Origin: Adiantum capillus-veneris
Lineage: Eukaryota; Streptophyta; Polypodiopsida; Polypodiales; Pteridaceae
Direction: 5' to 3'
NCBI GenBank assembly: GCA_014529385.2
Contig: CM043962.1
Span: 50,108,598 to 50,172,597, forward strand
Length of the DNA stretch: 64,000 nucleotides
Shown piece after piece: positions 1 through 12,262 of this stretch. Made by a program: the position numbers and the translations under genes. Under the pieces are notes generated by a model, which had not been told where the DNA came from, ran no database searches, and saw nothing but the letters and a program-made list of their open reading frames with translations. Within the stretch, counting starts at the first letter, position 1. Each line of letters opens with the position of its first letter.

Positions 1-1016
1 AAAAATGTCACAAACCCTCTTTGCTATTGTGCTTGGAACGTGCTTGTTTTGGTAGTCGAGATTATGATGAAAGGACCATCAAATCACATCCAATTTTACT
101 TTAAAAGAGAAATTAAGAACACCAAATGTTCAGCCATAAAACCTCAATGCTCATACAAGCACAATTCTCAATCAAAACCCAAACCTTTTTGGTGGTATCA
201 TGTAGCCTCGCCCCCAATTACATAGTTGTAGCATCAAACAGTTGAAACGAATACACAAGCTTCCACCTTCACGGCGACCATTTGCTGAGTTGGTAGAGAT
301 TTAAGAGCTTCTAAATTGAAGCCCACACACCATTTTGATGAGGGGAAACCCTAATTCACTCCCTCACAAGCTCAGATACAAGATTGTGAAGAGGCGGGAC
401 TGCGGCACCCATAGATTGGGCAACCATGGAAGCTATTGAACAGTAGTGCAAAATTGCTGGTTTTTTCTGTAAAAATCCCCCTTCTCTCTCTTCCCCACAG
501 AAATATGAGCTGATGTGTCAATTTTTTGGCTATTTTGCCACTTTGGACCAAAACTAGGCCATTTTCAGCTCATTTTTGACCCAAAAAATGTCATTTTTGA
601 TGCGAAAAATCCCAAACAAAGTCAGGAAAATCCCTAAATTTGTGGGATCACTCGCATAAGCATAAAAATCATAGATAAGCATCATTTTTCATCAATATGC
701 CATTTTGGCTCACTTTCCATGCAATTCTGCAACGGCGCCTATTAGTTGCTATTTTTGGCAGTTTTTGCCCGTATCAGTCTTTGTAGGCGAGGTGAGTGTG
801 CCACCATGAAACACTTGGACTATGTACATTTTCAAACCAAATTAGGCATCTTATCAAGGGGAAAATCATGCAAATGCGCCACATCCAGGGCCACGACTCC
901 CCAAATAGGTATGTACATGATAATGACCGCAGTAGACGCTTCAACATATATCATAATATGTACATGATCGCTTTTATTTGCATACATCGAGAAGTGTCAA
1001 GATTGAGGTGAATGTT
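1..1016. other. Intergenic, no supported gene
   Basis: No open frame here resembles a known protein. The stretch is AT-rich with short repeated phrases. A tRNA D-arm-like string (GCTGAGTTGGTAGAG) lies near 290-304, but no matching B box follows at tRNA spacing, so it is at most an eroded SINE head. Confidence 0.5.
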
Positions 1017-1177
1017 TTATTTCACACTATGTACGTGCCACGGCAGGACAACGCGCGCGCACACACACACACACATTGACAAAGGCCTAGTTATGATCCG
1101 AGACGGCGATTCGCACAAGCAAATGTGCTCCTGCCAAATCTGACAGTAAACTACCCATGAACCTCCTCTCTTTGCCA

Positions 1178-1182
<5 letters not shown>

Positions 1183-1272
<90 letters not shown>

Positions 1273-1281
1273 CCCCCCCCC
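1183..1281. repeat. Compound microsatellite (TC)n(AC)n(C)n
   Basis: An uninterrupted TC tract (about 1183-1226) runs into an AC tract (about 1227-1269) and then a C homopolymer. A shorter (CA)n lies at about 1056-1075. Open frames through this stretch encode only Cys-Val or Arg-Glu dipeptide runs and are not genes. Confidence 0.95.
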
Positions 1282-1488
1282 CTCCGTGACATACTTGAGC
1301 TAGATCTAGAGCTAGCTCATAGATGGCCCAGTTTTGCCGTAAGTAGGAAAGCCCCGTCTCTTCATAGAGACATACTAAATGTTTTAGTTAGTGTCTCTAT
1401 CATATCCATGCATGTACATACACACACTCACTATATTAATCAATAAATTGGGGGAAAAGGGCAGCAATAGAGGTGCTTAACATTCAAA

Positions 1489-1596
1489 AATTTTGGAAAC
1501 ACTTTAACAAAGAGCCTCTTTATATATATATATATATATATATGTATCTATGTATATATATATAAAGAGGCTCTTTGTTAAAGTGTTTCCAAAATT
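1489..1596. repeat. Near-perfect foldback (hairpin) element
   Basis: The left arm starts at 1489 (AATTTTGGAAACACTTTAAC...) and reaches about 1530 through AAAGAGCCTCTTT and a TA tract. Its exact reverse complement ends at 1596. The arms are at least 36 bp with no mismatch outside the AT loop. This could be a small MITE or a hairpin RNA source. No target duplication could be fixed because AT repeats flank it. Confidence 0.8.
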
Positions 1597-1610
1597 ATAT
1601 ATATATATAG

Positions 1611-1696
<86 letters not shown>
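1594..1696. repeat. (AT)n microsatellite
   Basis: About 100 bp of AT dinucleotide with one ATAGATATGT interruption near the start. It directly adjoins the foldback at 1489-1596, whose loop is also AT, so the two tracts may share an origin. Confidence 0.95.
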
Positions 1697-1698
<2 letters not shown>

Positions 1699-4300
1699 TT
1701 GCACCACTCATTAAAAAATATCAATTTTGGTCTCAAAAAAAGCCTCTTGAAAAGAAAATAATTTTAAAAATCAAGTTTTAATTGAAAATAATTAATATCC
1801 ATCAAAATTTCTTTTTTTGTTGTGCGCATTTAAACAGGTACATTTACTTTATGTAAAGTAGAAAGTGTTTTTACTTTCCATTCCCAAAAGGTTTTTCATT
1901 TCCTAAGATGTTAGCCTTCAGTTTTCCATTTTACATTAGAAGTTTTGTAAGGGTTTATTTGAAGTCAACCAATGTGTTACAAGTGAATGCCCTCTCCTTC
2001 TTTGAAAATCTAAGCTCCATAATATATAGTATAGAATATATATTTTATATTTATATCTATATATTTATTTATTTATAGGGAAAATTACCAAAATACTCCT
2101 CTAATTTGTGGAAATTCCTAAAATACCCCTCAAATTTCAAAAATTCCCAAAGTACCTTCATAATTTGTCATAAATTCCCAAAATGCCCTTCAAATTTTTC
2201 AAAATTCTCAAAATACCCCTGGTTGTGAGAGTAAATTTCTCCAAAAACAAAAACAAATTGTAGCTTTTCATAAGAAGAGTGATTGTGTACCATACAGGAT
2301 GCTACAACTAAAATTTGAGTTGGTTATGTAGGCTTTGGAGATGAATTCGTTCTAAAAACAGGTGAGGGTGCATCTCTGCCCCTCACTTAGCCATTGTGGT
2401 TGTGTTGAGTTATTTTGAGATCACTTACTGTCTGCGTTACTGCCAAGGAGAATGGAGCTCACCATGCAGGTGACTCAGGTTTTTTCTTACCCTTGCTGGG
2501 TTAGTTGGTTTACTGCACTATTTATGCATGTCTGACATGATTAAACACTAAAAGGCTTTAATTTAGGAAAGATGGTCCTACCTTATGCTTGTTTCAAGCA
2601 CGCATACTGTGCAGTTAAACCTACGGCTATGTTGTTCTTGTAGTTTGCAAACGGATTTTTTGGTTGATGTTATATCAAAGAGCTTGATATGGTAACCTTG
2701 GGCATGATACACCCCTGCCTGTTATAAACTGACAAAGTATGGTATAAACATCATATAAGAGTTGCTCCTGACCTTGGACTGGTTAGGTCGCCTCTGTGGT
2801 TTACTGTCGGGGGCTGTCTAGCTCTACATATTGGGATTGGTTGGCACCTCTTGGCCTGTTCAATGGTAAGGAATGGATGTAATACTGTGGCATATATTGG
2901 TGGTTAGTGGTTGTTCTGCTACTTTGTTTGGAAAGGAACTATGAGTAGTTAAGCTCGTTACTGCATATAATCTTATGAACGGGTTTCTCATAAATCCGTT
3001 GCAGGAAAATACCGTATGCAGGCTCTAACCTAATCTCTGCATAACTGGTTTTTGAAAAAAAAGGGGTTTTTCTTGTTATTTCAATAAAAGCGATGCTAAT
3101 TACTTTTTGCATTGACTGTGCATTCACGCTTTTTCTAATCTAGGCATAACTGATTCTTCTCAAATAAATGGGGTTACTTCTAGCCTTTGTAGCAACTAAG
3201 GCTTTAGGTACTCTAGTTCACTGTAGGTGCTCACATTCTGAGGAAAGAATCATCATCTTGAGATTAAAGCTTAATGTAACACAACATTTTGCGTTTTGCT
3301 TATAATCTATTAAAATGGTTCTCTGCGCAGACTATGTATGAAGGTAAGTATATGGAAGTTTTTGCTTCAACAGAAGTTTGGAATGGGTTATACCTCGGGT
3401 AAAGATGGAATACTGCTTCTAATGCAGTGGCTGATTGTAATGGATGGCTTATTGACTACTCATTGTGAATTGGAGAAACCTTCCATGTGAAGGAGGTGAT
3501 AAACGGTTATATTACAGTTTTTCAGACCCATGTTCTAGTTTATGATTGTGTTTATGGGAGGGATTTTTGATCTTTTGCACTCTATGAAGGACCAGTCCAT
3601 TTTTTGGATTGACATTCACAGTTAGTGATTTTTTTCGGGCTATGCTTCTACTACTTGGCTAGCTAGCTATAGGGTTGTAACTTACAGATTACATTGGATC
3701 CCATTTATAGGATAAGTACACCATCGATTCTATAACTAAAAGGTTATATCTATACTTACTGATTGATAGAACCTCACTAAAATGACTGTAGGATAACGCA
3801 TATTCTCTTTGGGGAATATGCCACTCTGATTAAAAGGAATACTCTATCACTTACGTAAAAAGTAATAATTTGACTTTTATAAGAAAAGGATTTACTGTGA
3901 ACTTAGCTTGTTTAAAGTTAAAAAAGTTTTGTAAAATGGACATGGATAACAAGTGGTATGGTCCATTGATACCTGCAAAACACATCCAAGGCTAACTAAA
4001 TTGTTGTTTTGTTTGGATGGATGCAGGTAAGGACTCTATCTTATCTTGGATGGCTTTCTTTTCTTCGGCAAGCAACCTTTCTGTAATGAAATACTCATTG
4101 AGGAACGGGGAAGTTCTTTTACTACGAGCCTTACTGAAAGAGGATCTCTTTCCTACAGTCGTCGTACCTAAATAATTCTAATACTGAGTTATTTTTGTAC
4201 ATATCAGTTCATTATTCCTTGGCCAACTGTCTTTTGAATGTAAAAATTCAATTATGTTTTCTTAGTTAAGATTTAAACAGGTACACACACACAAGAAATT
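1697..4300. other. Intergenic, no supported gene
   Basis: About 2.6 kb of AT-rich DNA with stops in all frames and no recognisable protein fragment. The only structure seen is the minisatellite at 2085-2222, listed separately. Confidence 0.5.
2085..2222. repeat. Degenerate minisatellite, period about 30-35 bp
   Basis: Four to five imperfect copies of a unit like AATTYCCAAAATACCCCTC followed by AAATTT. Each copy carries the core AAAATRCCC(T)C. Copies differ by small indels. Confidence 0.7.
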
Positions 4301-4311
4301 CTCCTCATGGA

Positions 4312-4328
4312 TGTGTGTGTGTGTGTGT

Positions 4329-4367
<39 letters not shown>

Positions 4368-4423
4368 GGGAGAGATGAGGAAGGGAGGGCTACTCCAAGC
4401 TCCCATAGAGCCAAATAAATGAA

Positions 4424-4479
<56 letters not shown>
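4312..4479. repeat. Duplicated compound microsatellite (GT)n(GA)n
   Basis: Two tracts, about 4312-4363 and 4423-4478, each consist of (GT)n followed by (GA)n and are separated by about 60 bp. The shared order suggests duplication of one compound locus. Frames through them give only Ser-Leu/His-Thr runs. Confidence 0.9.
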
Positions 4480-5890
4480 CTCCCATATCTTGATTATGAC
4501 ATTTTGGACTGCCGGCCTAAAGGGGGGGCTGGGGACTGTAGGATTATTTTGGATTTTTAAATGCAACATATATTTGAGGTGCTTATTGTCATGTGACTAT
4601 TTCTTCACACGATCAATGCATTCTGACCTGCCTCCGCACTGCTGTATCTCCTTGTGAAGTTGCTTGGAAATTCATGTGACATGATGTGCCCTTAATGCCA
4701 CATGAATATTTGAACTATCAGCGCAGGAGCTCCTATGTCATGGCGGTGATTCACACATTTGTGAGCTACAGATCAAGAGACTTCATTTCACTTTTCATTT
4801 CATGTCGAGAAGCTTCTGTAACTTGACAATGGAGTGCTGCAATCATGAGATGAAGTCATGTATTGAACTGTCCTGTAATGGAGTTGAAATGGAGTAGAGA
4901 ATAGACCACGGCTACTATGAGGAACTCAGTTGTGGACTGTGATACATGTAGTATATTTTGTGGGCTATCACATATTATTGTCATGGTGTCTCATTTCTTT
5001 TCCTCGATTATAGTGACATATTATTGCCTTGAGACTGGCACTCTGTCATTTGTGGGAATCACCTGACGATCAGCTCTAGTTACGGTCTATAGCAGCAGAA
5101 TTGTAACTATGACCGGCTTTTTTTGGTAGGCATGATTCGAGTAATGTATGAGCGTCTTGACAAAATCTCTCATAGACCAGATAATGGCCGCTGTTCACTT
5201 TTTTGGTCTTCTTGCCCTGGATACCCCCTACAATTCCGGGGATTCAGCTTCTTGCCTGCTTGCCATGGCCACCCATACAGCTTTGAGGGTATTTCATCTA
5301 TAATCATGTGGCGTTATTGCCAATGGTCTACAAAGAAATCCTTTATGCCTGTTGATTAGCTTTAGTTTGGTTTGTGAAAATACCTTGCAGGGGATGGCTA
5401 GACTAAACATGGGCCTTGCAAGCCAGCCTGGCATTGCATGAGTATGTATGCACAGGGGCTTCTTTAGTGTGAAACAAAGTTGCTGTTGTTTAAGTTTGTT
5501 TGTGCTTCTTCACAAAGGATAAACTTGACACTTGCTTCGAGCTGAGGTCGCTGAACCGCTGTTGCTCCAAAGCTGAAAGTGGAAGAGGCTGCCTCCCTGA
5601 AACACTGGGGATGGGCTGCACCCCAAAATGTGTGGGGGTTGCCCTCACACTAGGGCTGCCCCAAGAGGGGGTGCCCTGCAGGCTGAGCTCACTACACCCT
5701 ATAGGCCTCCCCCTGCCCTTACCTGTACAGTCAAGTACAGGTGCTGCCTGACTCACTCCTCCAGTACTGTGACATGATGCTAATGGGCTGAAATACGGAA
5801 ATAGGGGAAAACAGGGCAGCAGACCAAACTAGGCCCAAGGTTGGGAAAATTAGTCCCAGCGAGCAGATGCCACAAGTAGAGCCAAAACTT
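4480..5890. other. Intergenic, no supported gene
   Basis: Short open frames (such as 5123-5359 on + and 5490-5756 on -) lie on both strands but overlap each other, have no recognisable motif and no splice-linked continuation. I see no RNA gene. Confidence 0.4.
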
Positions 5891-5976
5891 GGACTACACA
5901 TGACTAGAAATATCCCAACATGAGAAAACAAGCTCACTCCGACCGGGCAGAGGCACAAAACAGCCCTTACTCCTTA

Positions 5977-7155
5977 TCACCTGTCCCTGGAAGATATTGA
6001 GACCACCTCCACGAATCCAGAGAGATGCCAAACTCTCACACCCCCTTTTAGCTCCCGGGAAGGTAGACGGCCTAGGGAGCTGGAGTAAGCATTTTGCAAT
6101 TGTAATGTGACCGTTTTGTGGACGAGGATATCTGCAACCACACTTCGAGGTTGAATAGTACATGGCCCTTGTACCATCCAACCACTATCCCTGAAAGACG
6201 TGTGGAAGTGTCCATGTTGTCCGTTAGGAGTGAATCCCAGCTTTGTCAAGAATTTCCTCAACTCAATTGACTCACGAGTAGCTAACCAACATCTGCAGAA
6301 AGTACTCTCGTTGACTTCCCCAAGAGATAGCATCAAAAATTGAGGGGAAAGGAATAAATTGAGGGTATCCGGATTATTTACCAACTCACAAGAACTCCGA
6401 CCCTTCAAGAAAGTTTGAAATGTTCACATGCGAGAATCTCTGAGCCACTAAGGGAAGACCAAATAAGGCGGACAGAAGCTCTGAGAGATTGTTTTGTTCC
6501 AATGACGAGGATCCATAGAGAACTGCATCAACCACCGTATGTCATGACTAAAGTGCAAACTACATTTGAAGGAACTCCATCCGATTTGAGAGTGAAAATT
6601 GCTATTGATCTTCCCTTTATGAATAGTGCTCGAGAAGATGTCACCGGACTCTGAGAGTTGATTAGGAACATACATTCAACAAAAAAGTTAATGCATCAAT
6701 ATTGAGAGTGTAGCTAATATGGTAAGATCAAGAGATCCTGCTCCCAAGCTTATCAAGAGAAAAACAAAGGGAGTGAGAAAGCCACCAAATAGACTGTCGA
6801 CCACCCTTGTTACTGTACGAGGAACCACTAGATTTGAAAGGAAGTAGTCCACAGATATTTACTCCCAAGTTGGCTTCACATCCCTTTTGAAGAGAGAACA
6901 TCCGGACCATGGATAATTGCCATAACTCTCCAGCAATCTCTACCTGTGTAGTTGGATCACCCAAGATAGGCAACTGATAAAACATTCTCGTGGAACTTGG
7001 AACCAAAATCTCACACTGTGTAAAGAAATTCCATGGCTAATTAAATTATACTTGGTTTCACCACTCTCAAGAAGGATCACTATCAACCTATAAAGAACTC
7101 CACGCCAACCAGCGAACAAGGAGAATAGGTGTATTCTGAAGGGCACAACTTCCAA
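5977..7155 (-). other. Possible decayed coding region, unrecognised
   Basis: Several minus-strand open frames follow one another (6940-7155, 6728-7006, 6448-6675, 5977-6408, the last 143 aa). Read in order they could be pieces of one frameshifted or spliced protein. The largest contains the phrases FHTSFRDSGWM and SVVADILVHKTVTLQ. I do not recognise the family. No start context, catalytic motif or repeat supports it, so chance open frames remain quite possible. Confidence 0.18.
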
Positions 7156-7298
7156 TGATCATTTTGGAAGACAAAACATAGGAACTCCTTAGATGCACTG
7201 CAAAAAGCAACTGTCACACCTTAAATACGAAAGACCAAGCAATTGTCAAAGGGATTCATGAAGACATTTTCCATGATGCTAATTGCATTGTGGGCTAA

Positions 7299-8051
7299 TG
7301 TAACGGGGACGGGCACCATGTGCCAACGGAAAAGAACAGACTGAACAACTTTAAGCACTTCAAATAACAATTGAACTAAAAGAGATGCACAACATACGAG
7401 ACGGGGAGTGACGGAGTTACACCCCTAGAGAGCACTGGCCCCAAACTTGTGCCCCTTTCGGTATTTCTTTATATTGCTTGAACTCAGTACAATGCCAGTA
7501 CTCCACGCTCTACACCTTCACTCGAAAGCATGCCAAAGAATGAGCCCTTGGTTCATATTTAAAGGCACTTGGCCATGAAAAGCAGTTACATGAAAAGCTT
7601 TCAAACTCAAAAGCATCTGGTCCCAAAAACTGGCGTGAAAAGCTGCCAGCGCAAATTACAAAAATTCATATAGGTGCCACGTCAACACAGTCAGCACAAA
7701 GCTCGAAATTCCACATTGTCTGCCACGTCAGTAGTCTATCGCAAAATCCGGGTCTTTCGTACAGGTCTTCCACATCATTAGCTACGAAAGAGAGTTGAAG
7801 AGTGTGTGTGTGGTCTTGCTTTACTTAATCTCTTTAGGTCACTTGGGTCCCATCGGACGAGGTCCCATAAGTTGGTGGGAGCTCTTCTTTAAAAATAGGC
7901 CACTCAACAAGACGTTGTAAGTTGGTAAAACTTCTTTTGCTACATCTTCTTCTGCTACTTCTGCTTCTGCTTCTATGGTTTAGGCCCCTCGGCCGGGATC
8001 TGCAAGTTGGCTGTGTTCTTCAGTGGATTGACATGTCAACAATTTGTGACA
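7299..8051 (-). mobile_element. Solo LTR, minus orientation, TSD GCTAA
   Basis: On the minus strand the 753-bp unit starts TGTCACAAATTG and ends CCCGTTACA. It is flanked by identical 5-bp duplications GCTAA at 7294-7298 and 8052-8056. A homologue in plus orientation lies at 21,543-22,206; shared blocks include GGCCGAGGGGCCTAAACC near the start, a CCGATGGG(G)CC block in the middle and GGCACATGGTGCCCGTC (GGCATGTGGTGCCCGTC) at the end. TG...CA ends, 5-bp target duplication and no internal coding region identify a solo LTR left by recombination between the two LTRs of a parent element. Confidence 0.85.
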
Positions 8052-8489
8052 GCTAAAGCACACCATCCACAAGCCACAAGAAGTGGGCAAGAAAACCAAG
8101 GACGAGAAGACACAACTTATGCTGAATGCATCTAAAGATAATAACTTGAAAGGTCTCTTTGGAGGAGGAGTATACTTAGAAGTTCGTTGAGGTAGCCATT
8201 TTCTCAACCCAATGTCGGAATGGAACAACCAATGTCACTCAAAGTTGATAGCTAAAACTAGGGCTCTCGCTTCTGAAGATAGGAAGCCCCTTTCCCGCTC
8301 ATGCTTGGGAAAAGAGAATAAGTACCACGAGAAAATTATTTGAGATAACTTGGAGTAAAACTGCTTTCTTTGTAATGACTAGTAGAACCCGAGTATCATA
8401 GAACTCGATGCTAAGAGTTTGGCATCTCAAGTGAATTGCCCAATGTGGTCCCATTATTTATTTTGGCTTTTAGGTATTTATTTTACTTA

Positions 8490-8601
8490 TTTGTCAAAGT
8501 CTGGGTAGGGCAATTTAGTGAGGTTACTATATATGCAACCCCTTGCGTCCATTGTATACACATTCAGTTATTCATTGCCAAGTTTTTTTGGTTCAAGAGA
8601 G

Positions 8602-8669
<68 letters not shown>

Positions 8670-8709
8670 CATTCTCCTTGGTTCTACGTTTCCGCATCGT
8701 CGATTGACA
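8490..8709 (+). mobile_element. Probable LTR 3' part, ending before a primer binding site
   Basis: The sequence ends ...GATTGACA at 8709, immediately followed by a primer binding site, which marks an LTR terminus. The start is uncertain; TGTCAAAG at about 8490 would make a 220-bp LTR with TGTCAA/TTGACA termini. A TATA-like ACTATATATGC lies at about 8526-8536. The (CT)n tract at 8604-8666 lies inside. No second LTR copy was found in the window. Confidence 0.5.
8604..8666. repeat. (CT)n microsatellite
   Basis: About 31 uninterrupted CT units within the putative LTR. Frames through it encode Ser-Leu or Arg-Glu runs only. Confidence 0.95.
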
Positions 8710-8721
8710 TGGTATCAGAGC
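8710..8721 (+). other. LTR-retrotransposon primer binding site (tRNA-iMet)
   Basis: TGGTATCAGAGC is complementary to the 3' end of plant initiator methionine tRNA and is the classic primer binding site of many plant copia and gypsy elements. It follows the LTR dinucleotide CA directly, so the element read left to right on the plus strand. Confidence 0.85.
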
Positions 8722-9429
8722 CGTGTTGGTGAAGAGAGGAAGAGCGGCCATGAGGAGGAGAAGAACCTCTTGATCGTTGACACCCTTACCCCACACCCTT
8801 TGCAATAGCGTTATAGAACACGAGGTCGGCAGCCCATTCGACGGCGTCGACCATCTCCCCCCTTTGTTGCGTGCATCTTGAAACGCACCTACGGGCAGTG
8901 CCCTTGGCGACGTCGACTCCCCACTGTTTTTGGCGCTTCAAAACGTTGTTAAGCTATTAGACTCCCTTCTCCCATTCCAGCGTTTCAAATGTTGCTTGCA
9001 TTGCCTTTGAAATTGGCCCACCCTCCATCCCCTCAGTGATCCCCCTCCCTTTTTCCCTTTGTGTTGGAATTTTTGGGATTTTTGAGTTGTAGAGAGGATT
9101 GAAGTGACTAACCTGTGGAAGATTGGAGCAAGGAGATTGTGAAGCAGCTTGGGAGAAGCAAGGGTGCAAAGCGGCTTGGAAAAGGTGAGCAAATTGGAGC
9201 CCAAGAGAGGGATAACTGAGGTTACGGAGCCCACTTCGTGTGGAGCTCTCCGTGGAACGGCTTGGAAGAGGTGGAGTTTATTTTGCGACTTGGGATTAAT
9301 GCGGCCACCCTTGGAGTGTGAGAAGGCTTCCCGGATTACCAGATATTGCAACTTCAATGTGCCCCCCCCCTTGCTCGAGTGTCAGCGACAAATTGAACGG
9401 CAATAACTACGCTCATGGAATTTGATCAG
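8722..9429 (+). mobile_element. Retroelement leader / gag-side remnant
   Basis: This stretch lies between the primer binding site and the dispersed retroelement repeat at 9430. It contains no intact gag. Short open frames on both strands (8938-9357 -, 9149-9406 +) show no CCHC knuckle or other gag motif. I infer it is the 5' internal region of the element that begins at about 8490. Confidence 0.35.
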
Positions 9430-9655
9430 GTACACCCGACTTCAAGATGACGAATATTTCAAATCGTGTGACCGGACATTCCCCATTCGAGTCAGTAGAA
9501 TCTGCACTTGAGGTATTGCATGTGTGTACATTCCATTTACGCAATCAGAAGCAAATACAACATTGGCAATGGTGTGGGGGACCCTTGAGAGGGTTGGTTG
9601 AGACTCCATCGAGTGTCATTCTTCCCTTCTCTACCTCTCTCTCGCTCTCTCTACA

Positions 9656-9719
<64 letters not shown>

Positions 9720-9843
9720 CAGGGGAATGAAATGAACCATCTCTCATGCTAAGTAGAAGTGATTAATGCAAGGAAAGAAGTAAAGATTGTGGAAGTGTAA
9801 AGTCTAGATCTTGTCACCATTTTAATTCAACTGCACTTGACTT
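9430..9843 (+). repeat. Dispersed retroelement repeat, copy A
   Basis: This copy matches 22,640-23,330 in the same orientation. Shared phrases include CACTTGAGGTATTRCAT, CTTGAGAGGGTTGGTTG, a long (CT)n tract at the same place (9659-9717 here), AACCATCTCTCATG and GTGGAAGTGTAAAGTCTAGA. Copy B carries about 350 bp between the CT tract and CAGGG that copy A lacks. Its position downstream of a primer binding site suggests it is internal gypsy sequence. No open frame is conserved between the copies. Confidence 0.7.
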
Positions 9844-9937
9844 GGTATTAGGGATTTGTGATTTTGCACTAATCCGCTAATCCCAAAAAAAAATTTCTCT
9901 TGTGTTTTTGGTTGTGTTGGCAATCCTTCGGAGATAC

Positions 9938-10566
9938 AATGGTACTGGGGAACGCGTTCCCTAGGCCTTGGAACGTCAGAATGTCGTTCCCTCCCCCCTT
10001 ACCAAGTCCGAACGTTCCGGGTGACAAAATCCTAATACCGGAACAGCCTTGAAACGGCGAGCTCTCAAAAATGGGGAGAAATGGGCAGTTTTTTGCAAAT
10101 TTGTAGTGAACATTAGGAGTTTTTCAAAGTGTGCAAGGACTCAAAATGCACCCCCTTACACCCATTCCCCTCTCGAGCAAATCCACATACCCTCCACGTC
10201 TAAGGCTTAAGCCTTGAAAGTTAAGCTCTCTCGACTCTCGAGTCTCAAGCTCTCCCCCTCTCACTCTCTCAAGCTCTCTCCCTCTCTTGAGTCTCTCCCT
10301 CTCTCTCTTAAGCTCTCTCCCCCTCCCTTTAGCATCATCCATGGCCTAGGGGTCTTCAAATCGAGTTTTTTGTGAGTATTAAAGTCAAAGGACTCTAATA
10401 CTACTTGTATTCAAATTTCAAACATATAGAGCTAATAGTTACGTTATTTGGGTGTTTTTTTATGCCTCTCGTTCCGTGCCGTTCCCGTTTCGAACCCTTG
10501 GCCGTTCCCGTGTCCTGGGGGGTCCTTGTCGCCGTTCCCGTTCCGCGTTCCGGGTAACTCTGGGAG
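9938..10566. mobile_element. Possible non-autonomous hAT derivative with GGAACG-rich ends
   Basis: Both ends carry dense GGAACG/CGTTCC motifs. The left end reads GGTACTGGGGAACG. The reverse complement of the right end reads AGTTACCCGGAACG. The ends of the larger hAT copy (11,789 and 20,389) read AGTTACTTGGAATGG and AGTAACAGGGAACCG, so all four termini look related. The inside has no coding motif and holds a CT/CTC-rich tract at about 10,220-10,330. An 8-bp target duplication could not be separated from the terminal repeat. Confidence 0.4.
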
Positions 10567-11158
10567 ATACGCCTCCCACTCTTGGAATAGGAGGCGTACC
10601 ATTGCGCGTAGGACTGTGGGCCTTGAGTGTTTGAATATAGCAACCAATTGTATATCGGGTATTGCATGCGAGGTGTGCTGACGAGGGGGTAGATAGTCTC
10701 CCAAAGATTAGTTGAACCAAGAGCGGAAATCCTTGCATGGTCAAGACTCGTAGCGGTATGGAGACCTGTTGTAGATAGAAAAGAGGAGAGTGTTGATACT
10801 CGTGAGTATAGGTGGACTCAAAATGACTGATAGTTGGAGGCGAGGACACAATATGCGTCTAGTGTGCTCCCAGTTAGAGGATAGATTGTGTTCGCATTTG
10901 CTGACAAGCTGCTTGGCGCTTGATGGTCAGAACACTTCCTAGGCTATCCTAAACCCTAGAAATAGGAGTTACAGCTTGTCCACATGCACATAGGGTTAGA
11001 TGTGCATGTGATAGTACCCCATCCTGACTCCTAAAACAAAATTCAAAAGGTATGGAGATTGTCAAAGATGGCAGCGGAAAATGCAATGAAGAGAAGAACT
11101 GGCTCGTGATCCGGTGGGCACCTCAACTCCGATCTAGAACACCTGCAATGCCAGACAC

Positions 11159-11640
11159 ATGAACATGTCACACTTGTGGAGAAGAGAGATTACTAAAGTA
11201 GAAAGAGATAGGAAAGAATCTAAAATGGAACCCATGGCTATGTCAACTTCTGACTCTATCCCTCAAGTGAATGCTATGAGTGCGGTAGAACAAGAAGCTA
11301 AGCAGGAGGTGGCTTTCGAAGATGATGAACTCGTAAAATGTTATGGATATGTTAATGATCAAAGGGTCATTGAAGTTCTCATGATGTCATAAGTGAATTT
11401 CTTGTGAAACATATACGTCTTCAGACTTATCCTATCCCCACCCTCTCGGTGCAGGGCTTTGGAGGATGTGATATCATTTTGGGCATTAAGTGGTTTCGTA
11501 GGTTCAAGCACATTTTCCATTGGGAGAAGCTCACGTTTTTCATCAAAGATAATGTGTCGTAACCCGTCCTCATTCGAGACTAGAGCGGTATTTCCTCTCT
11601 CCCTCTCATCTCTTACATCCAAGAAAATAGAGAGCTACGT
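11159..11640 (+). pseudogene. Ty3/gypsy gag-protease remnant
   Basis: From about 11,377 one frame reads SSHDVISEFLVKHIRLQTYP, which resembles the flap-side region of plant gypsy retropepsins after the DSG active site. A second frame gives GFGGCDIILGIKWFRRF, matching the family pattern G.DIILGMDWL. The two pieces are in different frames and the segment around the catalytic Asp is damaged. The upstream 11,159-11,392 frame is probably the gag/protease linker. No LTRs were found beside it. This is a decayed fragment. Confidence 0.55.
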
Positions 11641-12262
11641 CACGGAGCCCAAGCGGCCGTCATCTATGTTAACCCCACATCAAGGAACTTGGGTATTTTT
11701 GACAGGTATAGTGAACAATTTCGCAAGGTCTATTTCGTGCGTACTAAGGATCATCATTCCCTACAAAACATCCCCATCCAAAGTTACTTGGAATGGAAAC
11801 GGGGAACGGGAACGAGGGGCTCCGGAACGGTACTGGAACGGAGAGGCAGGGACCGGAATGGGAACGTCGGAACGGTCCACAAAAAAACGCTGAAACTAGT
11901 CTCAAAATAGCCTATAAGTTAGTAAACAACTATAAGCCAAGCTTTTAACATCTAGTTGGATAATTAGAATCATGTTCAGGCATGCTTTAGCATGTCGCTT
12001 GTGCGCGTTAGTGGTTGCGAACGTAAATTGTAATGAGACACCTCATAACATACTAAGCGCATCACAAATAACATTATCTAGGAAGTGCAAAGATTGAAGA
12101 GATCATTAGATAGAAAGTGGGAGTAAAAAGACCATGACTATAAGTTCAAGCATGGCTTGTAAGGCCAGCCAAGGCGCTACAAAAAGGTAAGCACTGAGAA
12201 CTCAAAGAAAAGTTAAGAGTCGAGGCTCAAGAGTCAAGACTAGCCACTAGGGACTTAAGAGC

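Noticed and set aside
281-310. tRNA-like D-arm string GCTGAGTTGGTAGAG
   Set aside because: No B box or acceptor pairing follows at tRNA spacing, so neither a tRNA gene nor a SINE can be supported.
1017-1292. 91-aa minus-strand open frame with Cys-Val and Arg-Glu runs
   Set aside because: It is only the translation of the compound microsatellite at 1183-1281; similar frames at 1504-1707, 4262-4486, 8436-8808, 18,679-19,053, 47,945-48,313 and 59,788-59,991 were dropped for the same reason.
8034-8709. LTR running from TGTCAACAATT to TTGACA
   Set aside because: Its start would overlap the end of the solo LTR at 7,299-8,051, which is fixed by exact GCTAA duplications, so this pairing was dropped in favour of an uncertain start near 8,490.
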